A stretch of 64,000 nucleotides of DNA, from the NCBI RefSeq assembly GCF_003938655.1, contig NZ_RJJT01000014.1, positions 116,349 to 180,348 of the forward strand, given 5' to 3'. A model generated the notes under the pieces. The model was not told the origin of the DNA and did no database searches. It saw nothing but the letters and a program-made list of their open reading frames with translations. Below, one piece after another: positions 50,904 to 59,635 of this stretch (the stretch's first letter is position 1; each line of letters opens with the position of its first letter). The position numbers and the translations under genes were made by a program. The stretch comes from Rhizobium pisi (GTDB taxonomy: Bacteria; Pseudomonadota; Alphaproteobacteria; Rhizobiales; Rhizobiaceae).

Positions 50904-50929
50904 CCCCGAAAATCGATTCCGATTTTCGG
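50904..50929. repeat. Short rhizobial palindrome, possible terminator
   Basis: CCCGAAAATCG (50904-50914) and CGATTTTCGGG (50919-50929) form a perfect 11-base stem with a four-base loop. The core matches the repeat at 11752-11841. It lies between convergent genes and may end transcription on both sides. Confidence 0.6.
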
Positions 50930-50953
50930 GCCGATAGGCTAGGCGGCAAGACC

Positions 50954-52192
50954 TCACGCCGCTCCTTTGGGGCTTCGCTGGTGGCGCGCTTCCAGCGCCG
51001 CACAGCCCCAGACCGTGCCGAGCAGCAGGTAGACATGGCGCCAATGGTCGATGTCGATGACATTGCCGATCGCCGCATGGCCGAAAACGGAGATCCAGGC
51101 GATCATCAGGAAACGTTGCCAGGGCCGGTCCAGCAGCAGGTTGCGGAAGCCGATGGTGAGCGTCCAGAGCAGCATGCCGACATAGCTGACGAAGCCGAGC
51201 CAGCCATAGGTGGTGAGCGATTTCAGCCAGATATTGTGCTCGTCTTCGGGAAACATCGTGCCGAACACCAGCGGCCCGATGCCGAGCGGGCGCTCCATCA
51301 TCATGGTGAAGCCGATCCGGTGGCGCTCGAAGCGGCCGAGATGCTCGCCGTCATACTGCTGTACCAGCTGGGCGCGCGCCGAAAACAGTCCGGCGACCTT
51401 CGGGATCTGCAGCGCCACCAGCAGCGAGGCGACCAGCATGATGATCGCGGCCAGCGACAGGATCAGGACCCGCAAGCGAAAGGCGCCGCTGCGCTCTTTC
51501 AGCAGCATGAGGAAGATCAATAGCACTCCGCCAAGGGCGAAGAGCCCCCAGGCGGCGCGCGAAAAGGAGAGGAAGATGCCGAGTGCAAGCACGAGCAGGG
51601 CGGCAGCCTTCAGGGGCGCTTTCTTCAGGTCGCCGACCAGAATGCCGTGGATAAGATAGAGCGAGGGCGGCACCAGGAACGGGCCGAAGACGTTCGGATC
51701 CTGGAAGGCGCCCTTGGCGCGGTCGTAGAGCGTGAAGACTTCGGAGCCCGGAAAGGCGTGGAAATAACCGAGTACGCCGAGCGCCGACGTGACGACGGCT
51801 GCGAAGGTCCAGGCGTTGAAGATCAGCGGCAGCCGCTTGTGGCTGTCCTCGATGATTGCCGCATAAAAGACCGCCGTCAGCGCCAGGAAGGTCGACACCG
51901 CGATATACATCGGTCCGGTCGCCAGATCCTTCATTTGCGTCAGCGACAGCATACCGCCGATATTGAAGGTGAGGAGCAGGGCAAGCAGCGGCGCCACGCC
52001 GCGCGAAATCTTGAGGCCGAGGATGAACCACAGGCCGACCAGCCCTGCCATCCAGAGTTCATAGGGTGCCGGTTCGTCGATGACGAAGCCGGAAAGAAAG
52101 ACGCCGAAAGCGACGAAGGCCGAGCCGATCAGGCGCAGCGTCATCCGCTGCGGCTGGGCGACACGGGGATATGTCGCCTCGATCGCGCTCAA
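50954..52192 (-). CDS. O-antigen ligase/polymerase-like membrane protein (Wzy_C family)
   Basis: A roughly 400-residue protein with about ten hydrophobic helices (IGSAFVAFGVFLSGFVID; AVSTFLALTAVFYAAIIE; LVLALGIFLSFSRAAWGLFA). The large periplasmic loop has GRFERHRIGFTMMMERPLG and EDEHNIWLKSLTTYG, where ligases and polymerases carry conserved Arg and His. It should polymerise or ligate the polysaccharide made by the upstream genes. TTG 52192 overlaps the stop of the transferase gene (TTGA); ATG 52144 (MTLRLIG) is the alternative. Confidence 0.85.
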   Translation of the reverse strand: MSAIEATYPRVAQPQRMTLRLIGSAFVAFGVFLSGFVIDEPAPYELWMAGLVGLWFILGLKISRGVAPLLALLLTFNIGGMLSLTQMKDLATGPMYIAVSTFLALTAVFYAAIIEDSHKRLPLIFNAWTFAAVVTSALGVLGYFHAFPGSEVFTLYDRAKGAFQDPNVFGPFLVPPSLYLIHGILVGDLKKAPLKAAALLVLALGIFLSFSRAAWGLFALGGVLLIFLMLLKERSGAFRLRVLILSLAAIIMLVASLLVALQIPKVAGLFSARAQLVQQYDGEHLGRFERHRIGFTMMMERPLGIGPLVFGTMFPEDEHNIWLKSLTTYGWLGFVSYVGMLLWTLTIGFRNLLLDRPWQRFLMIAWISVFGHAAIGNVIDIDHWRHVYLLLGTVWGCAALEARHQRSPKGAA

Positions 52193-53751
52193 TAGGCATT
52201 TTCCGTATTCAGCAGCCGGATGGGCGTCAGGAACAGGATCTTGAGGTCGAACCACAGCGACCAGTTTTCGATATAATAAAGGTCGTAGGCGGTGCGGAAC
52301 TTGATCTTCTCGTCATTATCCACTTCACCGCGCCAGCCGTTGATCTGCGCCCAGCCGGTAACGCCGGGCTTGACGCGGTGTCGGGCGAAATAACCCTCGA
52401 CGACATCGCCGAAGGCACGGTCGCGGGCCTGGGCGAGAACGGCATGCGGACGCGGACCGACGAGCGACAGATCGCCTCTTAGTACGTTGAAAAGCTGCGG
52501 CAGTTCGTCGATCGAGGTCTTGCGGATGAAGCGGCCGACGCGGGTGACGCGCGGATCGCCCTTGGTTACCGCGGCCTTGCCTGTAGGGTCGCCCATGTTG
52601 GTGTACATCGAGCGGAACTTGAAGACGTTGATGACTTCATTGTTGAAGCCGTGGCGCTTCTGCATGAAGAAAACAGGGCCTTCCGAGGTCGCCTTGATGG
52701 CGATCGCGGTCACCAGCATCAGCGGCCAGAGCAGCGAAAGCGCGATCACGGCGAAGAAGATGTCGAAGCCGCGCTTGGCGACGGAATCCCAGTCGCGGAT
52801 CGGCTTCTTGAAGATGTCGAGCATCGGCACCGTGCCGACATGCGAATAGGCGCGCGGCCTGAAACGCAGCCGGTTGGCGTGCGCGGCAAGGCGAATATCG
52901 ACCGGCAAAATCCAGAGTTTCTTCAGGAGATCGAAAATGCGCGCCTCGGCCGAAAGCGGCAGGGCGATGATCAGCATGTCGATGCGCGTCAGCCGCACGA
53001 ATTCGACGAGTTCGGCTACGGTGCCGAGCTTCGGATAGCCGGCGACCATGATCGGCGAGCGCTTCTCACCGCGGTCGTCGAAGATGCCGCAGATGCGGAT
53101 GTCGTTATCGGCCTGCTGTTCGAGGATGCGGATCAGGTCCTTGGCCGGCTCGCCACCGCCGACGATGACCGCGCGCCGCTCCATGATGCCATTGCGCGCC
53201 CAGTTACGGATGCCGTAAGCGACGAGGAAGCGCTCGGCCACGAGAAAGAGCGCGCCTGCGACGAACCATGGAATGTAGGCATCGAACATTGCCCATGTCC
53301 CCCCGCGGACCAGCGCGGACAGGCCGGCGGTCAGGACAAGCGCGATCGTCCAGGAAGCGAGGATGCGCGGCATCAGCCTGAGCTTGGCCCGAAGCGCGGG
53401 AATGGTGTAGGTGTCGGCAAGCTGCAGGGCGACGACGGTCAGGGCCGAGGCGATCGCCGCCATGCCGGCGCGCGCCAACAGCGAGTCGCTCCCGTCGCCG
53501 GGCCAGAAAATGTGGGCGATCAGGGCGATGACGAAGAGCGCCAGGAATTCCAGCAGCCGCAATTGCCCGATGATGATCGCAGGCGAATAGGGTCCGTCGC
53601 GGAATTGTTCGGCGATCTGCCGGGCATAAGGATTGATCTCTGTCGGCTCGGAAGGTTTCTCCTGAGCCGTGTCGCCGCGAACTTCGATGTCGGAAACCTG
53701 CCTGCGCAGCGCTTCCAAGTCGAATTGATCGCCTTTTTCCAACTTGTTCAT
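52189..53751 (-). CDS. Undecaprenyl-phosphate sugar phosphotransferase (polyisoprenyl-phosphate hexose-1-phosphate transferase)
   Basis: Starts repeat-unit assembly by moving a sugar phosphate, usually glucose-1-P, onto undecaprenyl phosphate. It has 520 residues: four N-terminal helices, a nucleotide-binding CoA-like fold (RRAVIVGGGEPAKDLIRILE), a fifth helix (KRGFDIFFAVIALSLLWPLM) and the catalytic domain with VFKFRSMYTNMG, RKTSIDELPQLFNVLRGDLS and VGPRPH. This is the WcaJ/ExoY plan. Related rhizobial genes work in glucomannan or unipolar-polysaccharide synthesis. ATG 53751 (MNKLEKGDQFD) chosen. Confidence 0.92.
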   Translation of the reverse strand: MNKLEKGDQFDLEALRRQVSDIEVRGDTAQEKPSEPTEINPYARQIAEQFRDGPYSPAIIIGQLRLLEFLALFVIALIAHIFWPGDGSDSLLARAGMAAIASALTVVALQLADTYTIPALRAKLRLMPRILASWTIALVLTAGLSALVRGGTWAMFDAYIPWFVAGALFLVAERFLVAYGIRNWARNGIMERRAVIVGGGEPAKDLIRILEQQADNDIRICGIFDDRGEKRSPIMVAGYPKLGTVAELVEFVRLTRIDMLIIALPLSAEARIFDLLKKLWILPVDIRLAAHANRLRFRPRAYSHVGTVPMLDIFKKPIRDWDSVAKRGFDIFFAVIALSLLWPLMLVTAIAIKATSEGPVFFMQKRHGFNNEVINVFKFRSMYTNMGDPTGKAAVTKGDPRVTRVGRFIRKTSIDELPQLFNVLRGDLSLVGPRPHAVLAQARDRAFGDVVEGYFARHRVKPGVTGWAQINGWRGEVDNDEKIKFRTAYDLYYIENWSLWFDLKILFLTPIRLLNTENAY

Positions 53752-53806
53752 GGGGTTTTGTCGCTCGTTGTCACAAGCGAAATAGCAGCAAGCCCCTAAG
53801 AAATAT

Positions 53807-54976
53807 TTACGAGGCGATGGGTATTGCTTGGCCGGCAGCGGGATTGACCAGCTCATAATACAATTTCAGGACATCGCGTGCCATGACGCTCGAGGAAAAA
53901 ACGGCCTGTACCGCTTCAGGCGAGGGCATCGTCTTGGCATGCCAGCCGGGCGTGCTCAGCGTTTCCGCCATGACACGGGCAAGATCGTCGGAATTGCCGG
54001 GCTCCACAAGTGCTGCGCTGTCCTTGCCGAGCACCTCGGGGATGCCGCCGACGCGGCTGGCGATGATCGTCTTGCCGGCGCCGAGCCCTTCGAGGACGAT
54101 ATAGGGCATGGCTTCGGCGCGCGAGGGAACAACGAGATTCTGCGCCATGGCGAAGGCTTCATGGATGCGCATCGCCGGCAGCATGCCGATGCGTTTGCCG
54201 AGGCCGCGCTCGACCATCATCTCGCGGTAGCGATCGCGGTCGGGCCCGTCGCCGATCATCAGCGCTGAAAGTGGCCGGCCGAGCAGCCGTTCGGTCTTGG
54301 CGAAGGCATCGATAAACAGATCGGGACCCTTGAGGTCCCGGAGCATTCCGACATAGATGAAATGGACGGCATCCGACCGGGTATAGATCGGCTCGAATTC
54401 CCGCTCGCCGATGCCGTTATAGATCAGTCTCGTCTTTGTCCGCGGCCGGCCGACCTTGCGCGTATAGGTATCGCGCTCGTATTCGCAGATGAAGACCAGC
54501 GCATCGGTGAAGTATTCCTGCAGGCGCTCCATCCGGAGGACGAATTGTCCACCGAGCGAAGAGCGCGAATAATGCAGGCTTCCGCCATGCGCGGTATAGA
54601 GGCGGGCTACGCGATACCTGTTCACCCGCAACGCTGAGCCGGCAAGTCGCGCGAGCACGCCGCCTTTGGCGCCGTGTCCGTGCAGCACATCCGGCCGCAA
54701 ACTTTTGATTTTCTTGTATGTATCCCACATCGTCGCAATATCGGACGGGCTGATCGAGCGCCGGATCGGAACGCGTGTCAGGCCGAGCGAGAGAAAGGGA
54801 CGAATATCGTCGAACAGACGATCCTCATGCTCGCCGCCGGTCGAGCTGTCGCAGAGGATGCCGATTTCATGACCGGCCTTGCTGTGCTCCTCGACGAGAT
54901 CGCGGACATGGCGGAAGATCCCGCCGACCGGCGACCTGAAGCAATGGAGGATGCGGAGCGGCGGCTGTTCTTCCAT
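53807..54976 (-). CDS. Glycosyltransferase family 4
   Basis: A 389-residue GT-B enzyme. The N-terminal half has ILHCFRSPVGGIFRHVRDLV with the donor-side Gly loop and DVLHGHGAKGGVLARLAG; the C-terminal half has FIYVGMLRDLKGPDLFIDAF and the family motif VVPSRAEAMPYIVLEGLGAG (with the E-x7-E glutamates). It adds a sugar to the lipid-linked repeat unit; donor unknown. It lies between the Wza-like gene (3 bases upstream) and the phosphotransferase gene (55 bases downstream). Confidence 0.92.
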   Translation of the reverse strand: MEEQPPLRILHCFRSPVGGIFRHVRDLVEEHSKAGHEIGILCDSSTGGEHEDRLFDDIRPFLSLGLTRVPIRRSISPSDIATMWDTYKKIKSLRPDVLHGHGAKGGVLARLAGSALRVNRYRVARLYTAHGGSLHYSRSSLGGQFVLRMERLQEYFTDALVFICEYERDTYTRKVGRPRTKTRLIYNGIGEREFEPIYTRSDAVHFIYVGMLRDLKGPDLFIDAFAKTERLLGRPLSALMIGDGPDRDRYREMMVERGLGKRIGMLPAMRIHEAFAMAQNLVVPSRAEAMPYIVLEGLGAGKTIIASRVGGIPEVLGKDSAALVEPGNSDDLARVMAETLSTPGWHAKTMPSPEAVQAVFSSSVMARDVLKLYYELVNPAAGQAIPIAS

Positions 54977-54979
54977 TGC

Positions 54980-55555
54980 TCAGAAGAGCCGTTCGCGAAC
55001 GTAGATCGTATCGCCTGCGATGATCGGCCCCGATATGTTGACGCGGCCGGTCAGCACCTGTCCGTTGATCTTGCGGGTGACGTCGACCATGCTCTGGTTG
55101 GCGCGGCTGGTGAAGCCGCCGGCAACTGCGATGGCGTTCTGTACCGTCATGCCGGGAACATAGGCATACTGGCCGGGCTGGCCGACTTCGCCCATGAGGA
55201 AGATCGAGCGGTAGCGATCGACATCGATGGTGACATCGGGATCGCGAAGATAGCCTTGCTGCAATTTCTGGGCGATCTGCCCGGAAAGCTGCTGCAGGGT
55301 TCGGCCGCGGGCAGGGACCTGGCCGATGAGGGGGAAGGCGATATAGCCGGCCTGATCCACCGTATAGGTGTTGGTCAGGCTCTGCTGGTCGAAGACTGTA
55401 ATGCGCAGCCGATCGCCGCTGTCGAGCGTATAGGGCTGGATCGTCGCCTCGTTGAAGGCCTTAGGGGCTGGCTTGTACGTCGTACAGCCGCCCAATGCTG
55501 CCGTCATGGCTGCAAGGCTCAGGGCCAACAGGATCTTGGGCGGGGCGAATGACAT
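54980..55555 (-). CDS. Polysaccharide export outer-membrane lipoprotein, Wza type
   Basis: A 191-residue protein with a lipobox (LAAMTAALGGC) and the Poly_export plus SLBB domains: TLDSGDRLRITVFDQQSLTN, then RYRSIFLMGEVGQPGQYAYV and PGMTVQNAIAVAGGF. It is about half the length of E. coli Wza and lacks its C-terminal barrel helix, like the short rhizobial exporters. First gene of the minus-strand run; divergent from the Wzz-like gene. ATG 55555 (MSFAPPK) chosen. Confidence 0.9.
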   Translation of the reverse strand: MSFAPPKILLALSLAAMTAALGGCTTYKPAPKAFNEATIQPYTLDSGDRLRITVFDQQSLTNTYTVDQAGYIAFPLIGQVPARGRTLQQLSGQIAQKLQQGYLRDPDVTIDVDRYRSIFLMGEVGQPGQYAYVPGMTVQNAIAVAGGFTSRANQSMVDVTRKINGQVLTGRVNISGPIIAGDTIYVRERLF

Positions 55556-55747
55556 CCGCTTTGTGCTCACAGAAAATGAACTCGGTGAAGTCGTTATCGA
55601 TCCGTTAGGGTTAATGCCCGGTAAAGGACTGACGTAATTTCCCGCGTTCCTCCTGAGATCATCAGTCATTTTCTGGCGAGATTGCCATTAACCGTTGAGT
55701 TACCATGGTCGTTTACGCTTGCGGCACCTTTGTTGTGGAGTAAGAGC

Positions 55748-57919
55748 ATGTCCGGCGTAGCTCGTGATCAGGATGTGGACATCGACCTTGGCCAGTTGGT
55801 CCGCGCGGTCTGGGCCCGCCGTCTCAGGATTTTGACGATTACCCTCGTGGGGGCGGGCATCGCCTTTGCCGGCGCCAAGATCATGTCGCCGCAATATCGC
55901 AGCGAAACACGCCTCCTCATCGAACCCCGCGCGCCGGCTTTCGCCAATACACAGCAGATCAACGATGCCAGCGCCGGCCCGCTGATGGACGAATTGAACA
56001 TCGCGAGCCAGGTACAGCTCCTCCAGTCGGCCGACCTCCTCAAGAAGGTCATCAACGACCTGAAGCTCTATAACCTGCCGGAATTCGACGATGCCGCCAA
56101 CGGCTCGGCCATGAGCAGCATTCTGGTGAAGCTGCACCTGAAGAAGAACCCGCTGGAAAACCCGCCCGAAGAGCGCATCATCGACGCGTTCATCGAGCGT
56201 CTGCAGGTCTATCAGGTACCGGGTTCGCGCGTCATCGGCATCAATTTCACCTCGAAGGATCCGAAGCTCGCCGCCGCCATTCCGAATGCCATGGCGAATG
56301 TCTATCTTTCGACCCAGAGCGGCGCCAAGCTCGATTCAAACTCCGAGGCGACGCGCTGGCTGGAGCCGGAGATCGAAGGCCTGCGCCAGAAGGTCAGCGA
56401 GGCCGAAAAGAAGGTCGCCAAATACCGCACGACCCACGGGCTGTTGCAGACGAACGGCACGACCACCTTTCCGGCCCAGCAGCTGAACGATATTTCCGCC
56501 GAGCTGACCCGCGTGCGGGGCGACAAGGCCAATGCCGAGGCGAGAGCGCAGTCGGTCCGCAATGCGCTGTCTTCGGGCGAGGCATTCGATACGCTGCCAG
56601 ATATCATGTCCTCGCAGGCGATCCAGCGGCTAAAGGGAACAGAATCCGGCCTGCAGTCGCAGATCTCGGACCTGCAGACCAGCCTTCTCAACAATCACCC
56701 GCGGCTGAAAAGCCTGCGCGCCCAGCTCTCCGACATCCGCACCCAGATCCGCCAGGAGACGCAGAAGATCCTGGCGAGCATCGAGAATGAAGCCAAGGTC
56801 GCAGATCTGAGGGCGAAGGAGCTAGAACGCCAGTCGGACACGGTGCAGGCCACCAGCGCTCGCGCCGGTGAGGACGAGGTGGGCCTCAATGCGCTGGAAC
56901 GCGAGGCGACCGCTCAGCGCCAGCTGCTTGAAACCTATCTGGTTCGCTACCGTGAGGCCGCTTCCCGCGCCGACAGCAATTCGAGCCCCGCCGACGCTCG
57001 CATCGTTTCGAGGGCGATCGAGCCGGTCGATCCCTATTTCCCGAAGGTCGTGCCCATCGTCATCGTCGCGGCCGTCGCGACGCTGATCATCAGCGCTATC
57101 GTCATCATGCTGGCCGAGCTCTTCAGCGGCCGGGCGCTGCGCCCCGTCGATGTTTCCCCAAAGCTGACCGAGGAGAGCAAGGCCATCGAGGAAGAACATG
57201 TGCCGGAGGCGGCTCCGGTCGTCGCCAAGGCTGTCAGAAAACCCGTCCAGCCGAGCATGCTCGCGATTGTCGCGGAAGAGGATGACGCCGTCGAGGCAGT
57301 CAAGGCTGCCGAGGAGGCGCCGGAGGACGACAATGAATTCTCGGTTGCTTCCGTTGCGGATTATCTCACAAGCAGTCGTGCGCCGCTGGCTATTGCCATA
57401 TCTCCGACCGGTGACAATGGTTCGGCGGCAACGGTTTCGCTGACCCGCATGCTCGCCGATGCCGGCCGCCGCGTGATCCTGATCGACATGACCGGTTCCG
57501 GATGCCCGACCGAACTGATGGCCGAGGACCGGTCCGCCCTGGGAGTCACCGATCTGCTTTGCGGCGAGGCTGCCTTCGGCGACACAATCCACAGCGACCG
57601 CCTTTCCGATGCCCATTTGATCCCGCAGGGCCAGAGCGACGTGCGCCGTGCCATGCGCGGTGTCGACAGGCTGTCGCTTCTGCTCGATGCGCTCGCCGCC
57701 GCCTATGACTTGGTGGTGGTCGAATGCGGTGCGGCTGATGTCGCCGGCGTCTCGCGGCTGACGCGCAGCCGGGACATCGAGATCATCCTCTCCCTGCCGG
57801 AGGTGGAGGAGACAATCTTCGTGACGCTGATGACGGAATTCCAGGCGGCAGGCTACGAGCGCGTCGTGCTGATGTCGGGCGGCGAGGGGGCCGAACAGGC
57901 GCTCGGCCGCGCCGCCTAA
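55748..57919 (+). CDS. Wzz/GumC-type polysaccharide copolymerase with degenerate tyrosine-kinase-like domain
   Basis: A 723-residue inner-membrane protein that sets chain length and couples synthesis to export. The N-terminal Wzz domain starts DIDLGQLVRAVWARRLRILT (first helix about 25-45), a periplasmic coiled coil follows (about 195-420) and the second helix is VVPIVIVAAVATLIISAIVI. The cytoplasmic part (from about 550) looks like a BY-kinase fold, but the Walker A region reads ISPTGDNGSAATVSL with no Lys, and the Tyr-rich tail is missing. It is thus probably catalytically dead. ATG 55748 has GGAG upstream. Confidence 0.9.
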   Translation: MSGVARDQDVDIDLGQLVRAVWARRLRILTITLVGAGIAFAGAKIMSPQYRSETRLLIEPRAPAFANTQQINDASAGPLMDELNIASQVQLLQSADLLKKVINDLKLYNLPEFDDAANGSAMSSILVKLHLKKNPLENPPEERIIDAFIERLQVYQVPGSRVIGINFTSKDPKLAAAIPNAMANVYLSTQSGAKLDSNSEATRWLEPEIEGLRQKVSEAEKKVAKYRTTHGLLQTNGTTTFPAQQLNDISAELTRVRGDKANAEARAQSVRNALSSGEAFDTLPDIMSSQAIQRLKGTESGLQSQISDLQTSLLNNHPRLKSLRAQLSDIRTQIRQETQKILASIENEAKVADLRAKELERQSDTVQATSARAGEDEVGLNALEREATAQRQLLETYLVRYREAASRADSNSSPADARIVSRAIEPVDPYFPKVVPIVIVAAVATLIISAIVIMLAELFSGRALRPVDVSPKLTEESKAIEEEHVPEAAPVVAKAVRKPVQPSMLAIVAEEDDAVEAVKAAEEAPEDDNEFSVASVADYLTSSRAPLAIAISPTGDNGSAATVSLTRMLADAGRRVILIDMTGSGCPTELMAEDRSALGVTDLLCGEAAFGDTIHSDRLSDAHLIPQGQSDVRRAMRGVDRLSLLLDALAAAYDLVVVECGAADVAGVSRLTRSRDIEIILSLPEVEETIFVTLMTEFQAAGYERVVLMSGGEGAEQALGRAA

Positions 57920-57948
57920 AATCAAATTCAACGCGAAGCGCCTGGCAA

Positions 57949-59190
57949 TCAGCCGATCCGGGCGCGGATGCCTTGGGCGAATCTATAGAGTTTCGGGCGC
58001 GATTTGATATGCGCCTTGCCGCGGGTGACGATCCGATGCGCGGCGCCACCGACGATGCCGAACGGCGAAACCGGCAGCACGACGTCGTAATGCGCGGTCT
58101 CGACCGGCGCCCAGGAACGCTTGTAGGTCTGGTCGCCGAGGCCGAAATCGAACAGCGCGACACCCTTGCCATGCAGTCCCGAGATGGTTTGCCAATAAAG
58201 GAATTCGCCGGGGCTCGTATCCGGAACGAGTTCTTCATCGATCGCGCCGAACTGGCAGATGATGTGGTCGCCCTTGCGCGAAATCCCTGAAATCGCCGCG
58301 ATGCGGCCCTGATTTTCGCCCTTGAGCCGAAGCACATGCATCTGCAGCCCGAAATATCGGTTGGCGTCATCGCGTTTGTCGAGGAGGCCGTGCAGGAAGG
58401 CTCGGGTTTCCTTGTCGGCGAAGACGTCGGGCAGGCCGAGGTTGGCGAAGCGAACGCTCTTCAGGCGGAAGAACGTATCGAGCAGGTGGTGCTGTTCTTC
58501 CGATGACTTGGGAATGACGTATTCGACACCGCCGGCTGCCTCCAGACGCTTCGATTGAACGCGGAATTTCTTGCGCCGGCCCTTGGCGTTAAGCTGTTTC
58601 AGCGTTTCCTCGAAAGTGGAGTGGAACGGCAGCTGGTAGGCGTGATTTTGGTTTTGCACCATTGGGAGCCCCGTGAGTGGGGTCTGCCGCTCGCGCCATT
58701 GCAACGGGATGTTCTGCAGCAACAGGAGATCGGCCTGGCCCTTCAGTGCGTGCTGGAGCTGGCCGGCGAACTTGTCGGCATCGATGCTGCCGCCGCTCTC
58801 TGCAAAACTCTCGGAAAACAGGCCGGTATTGATATTGCTGTGATCGGCGGCGATGAACTTCGCGACGGAAAGCCCACGGGACTTGACGATCTCGACCGGC
58901 AGAATGAAAGCGGTCTGACCGTCATAGGTGCCCTTGAGTATCGCAAGCGGACGCTGAAAGGCGCTCACCCAGGCGGCGCACCAGTCGTAGCTTTGATGCA
59001 AGGATTGAAGATTGTCGCGCTCCAGCGCCCGCCAGTCGTCCTCCAGCGGCTGCATGCTGTCGAAAACGCTGATGTCAATTTCGGCCATGGCGAGTTTCAT
59101 GCTCAGCTGGCGCAGGCGGGAAATGGCCGTGTCGGCCAGCGCCACGCCGTCTGACGGCTGTTCATGAACATCTAGCTTTTGCGTCTGCAA
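57949..59190 (-). CDS. FemAB/GNAT-like protein, CelD family
   Basis: A protein of about 413 residues with the Acetyltransf_6 (BioF2/FemAB-like) domain: IDISVFDSMQPLEDDWRALE with SYDWCAAWVSAFQ, then FRVQSKRLEAAGGVEYVIPK and the C-terminal GVALFDFGLGDQTYKRSWAP. Members occur in polysaccharide clusters, including rhizobial cellulose and holdfast loci, and probably acylate or aminoacylate glycans. Start uncertain: TTG 59190 has GGAGA upstream; GTG 59259 and ATG 59100 are alternatives. Converges on the Wzz-like gene. Confidence 0.8.
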   Translation of the reverse strand: MQTQKLDVHEQPSDGVALADTAISRLRQLSMKLAMAEIDISVFDSMQPLEDDWRALERDNLQSLHQSYDWCAAWVSAFQRPLAILKGTYDGQTAFILPVEIVKSRGLSVAKFIAADHSNINTGLFSESFAESGGSIDADKFAGQLQHALKGQADLLLLQNIPLQWRERQTPLTGLPMVQNQNHAYQLPFHSTFEETLKQLNAKGRRKKFRVQSKRLEAAGGVEYVIPKSSEEQHHLLDTFFRLKSVRFANLGLPDVFADKETRAFLHGLLDKRDDANRYFGLQMHVLRLKGENQGRIAAISGISRKGDHIICQFGAIDEELVPDTSPGEFLYWQTISGLHGKGVALFDFGLGDQTYKRSWAPVETAHYDVVLPVSPFGIVGGAAHRIVTRGKAHIKSRPKLYRFAQGIRARIG

Positions 59191-59309
59191 GGGTGTTCTC
59201 CGGTCAAGAATACTGAGCGGAAAGTAGGGATGCAGGACGTATATTTGGTTTAACTGCACGCGACGGGCGAGGTTTTCCGCCGATCACGGTTATTCGGCCG
59301 TTAATGGCC

Positions 59310-59519
59310 TCACTGCTGCCGCGGTCCGGCCATCCATTTGATGATCACCATCGCCGGCAAGACCCAGAGCAGGCCGGTGAGCAGGAAATAAAGCAGATGT
59401 CCCCACCAGGGCGCGTTGCCGAGCGTTGCCACCGCGATCGTGTTCGCCACCAGCGCATAGACGAGCACGAGCACGATGATGAGAATCGTGCCGATGAATT
59501 TGCGGAGGCGGACGGGCAT
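59310..59519 (-). CDS. DUF2842 small membrane protein
   Basis: A 69-residue protein with two hydrophobic helices (IGTILIIVLVLVYALVANTI; LLYFLLTGLLWVLPAMVIIK), the DUF2842 pattern. It is commonly found next to the haem A synthase gene in alphaproteobacteria, as here (divergent, 116 bases). A link with cytochrome oxidase assembly is suggested only by position. Confidence 0.85.
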   Translation of the reverse strand: MPVRLRKFIGTILIIVLVLVYALVANTIAVATLGNAPWWGHLLYFLLTGLLWVLPAMVIIKWMAGPRQQ

Positions 59520-59635
59520 CGGTTATCTCTTGCAATGGAGGGGTCGAACTGGCGCGACGGCATGCCGCAAAGGTTCGGGGCTTGTTTTGCATGAGCCGGT
59601 GGGGCAAATCAACTGCCGGATTAGAAGGAGACATC

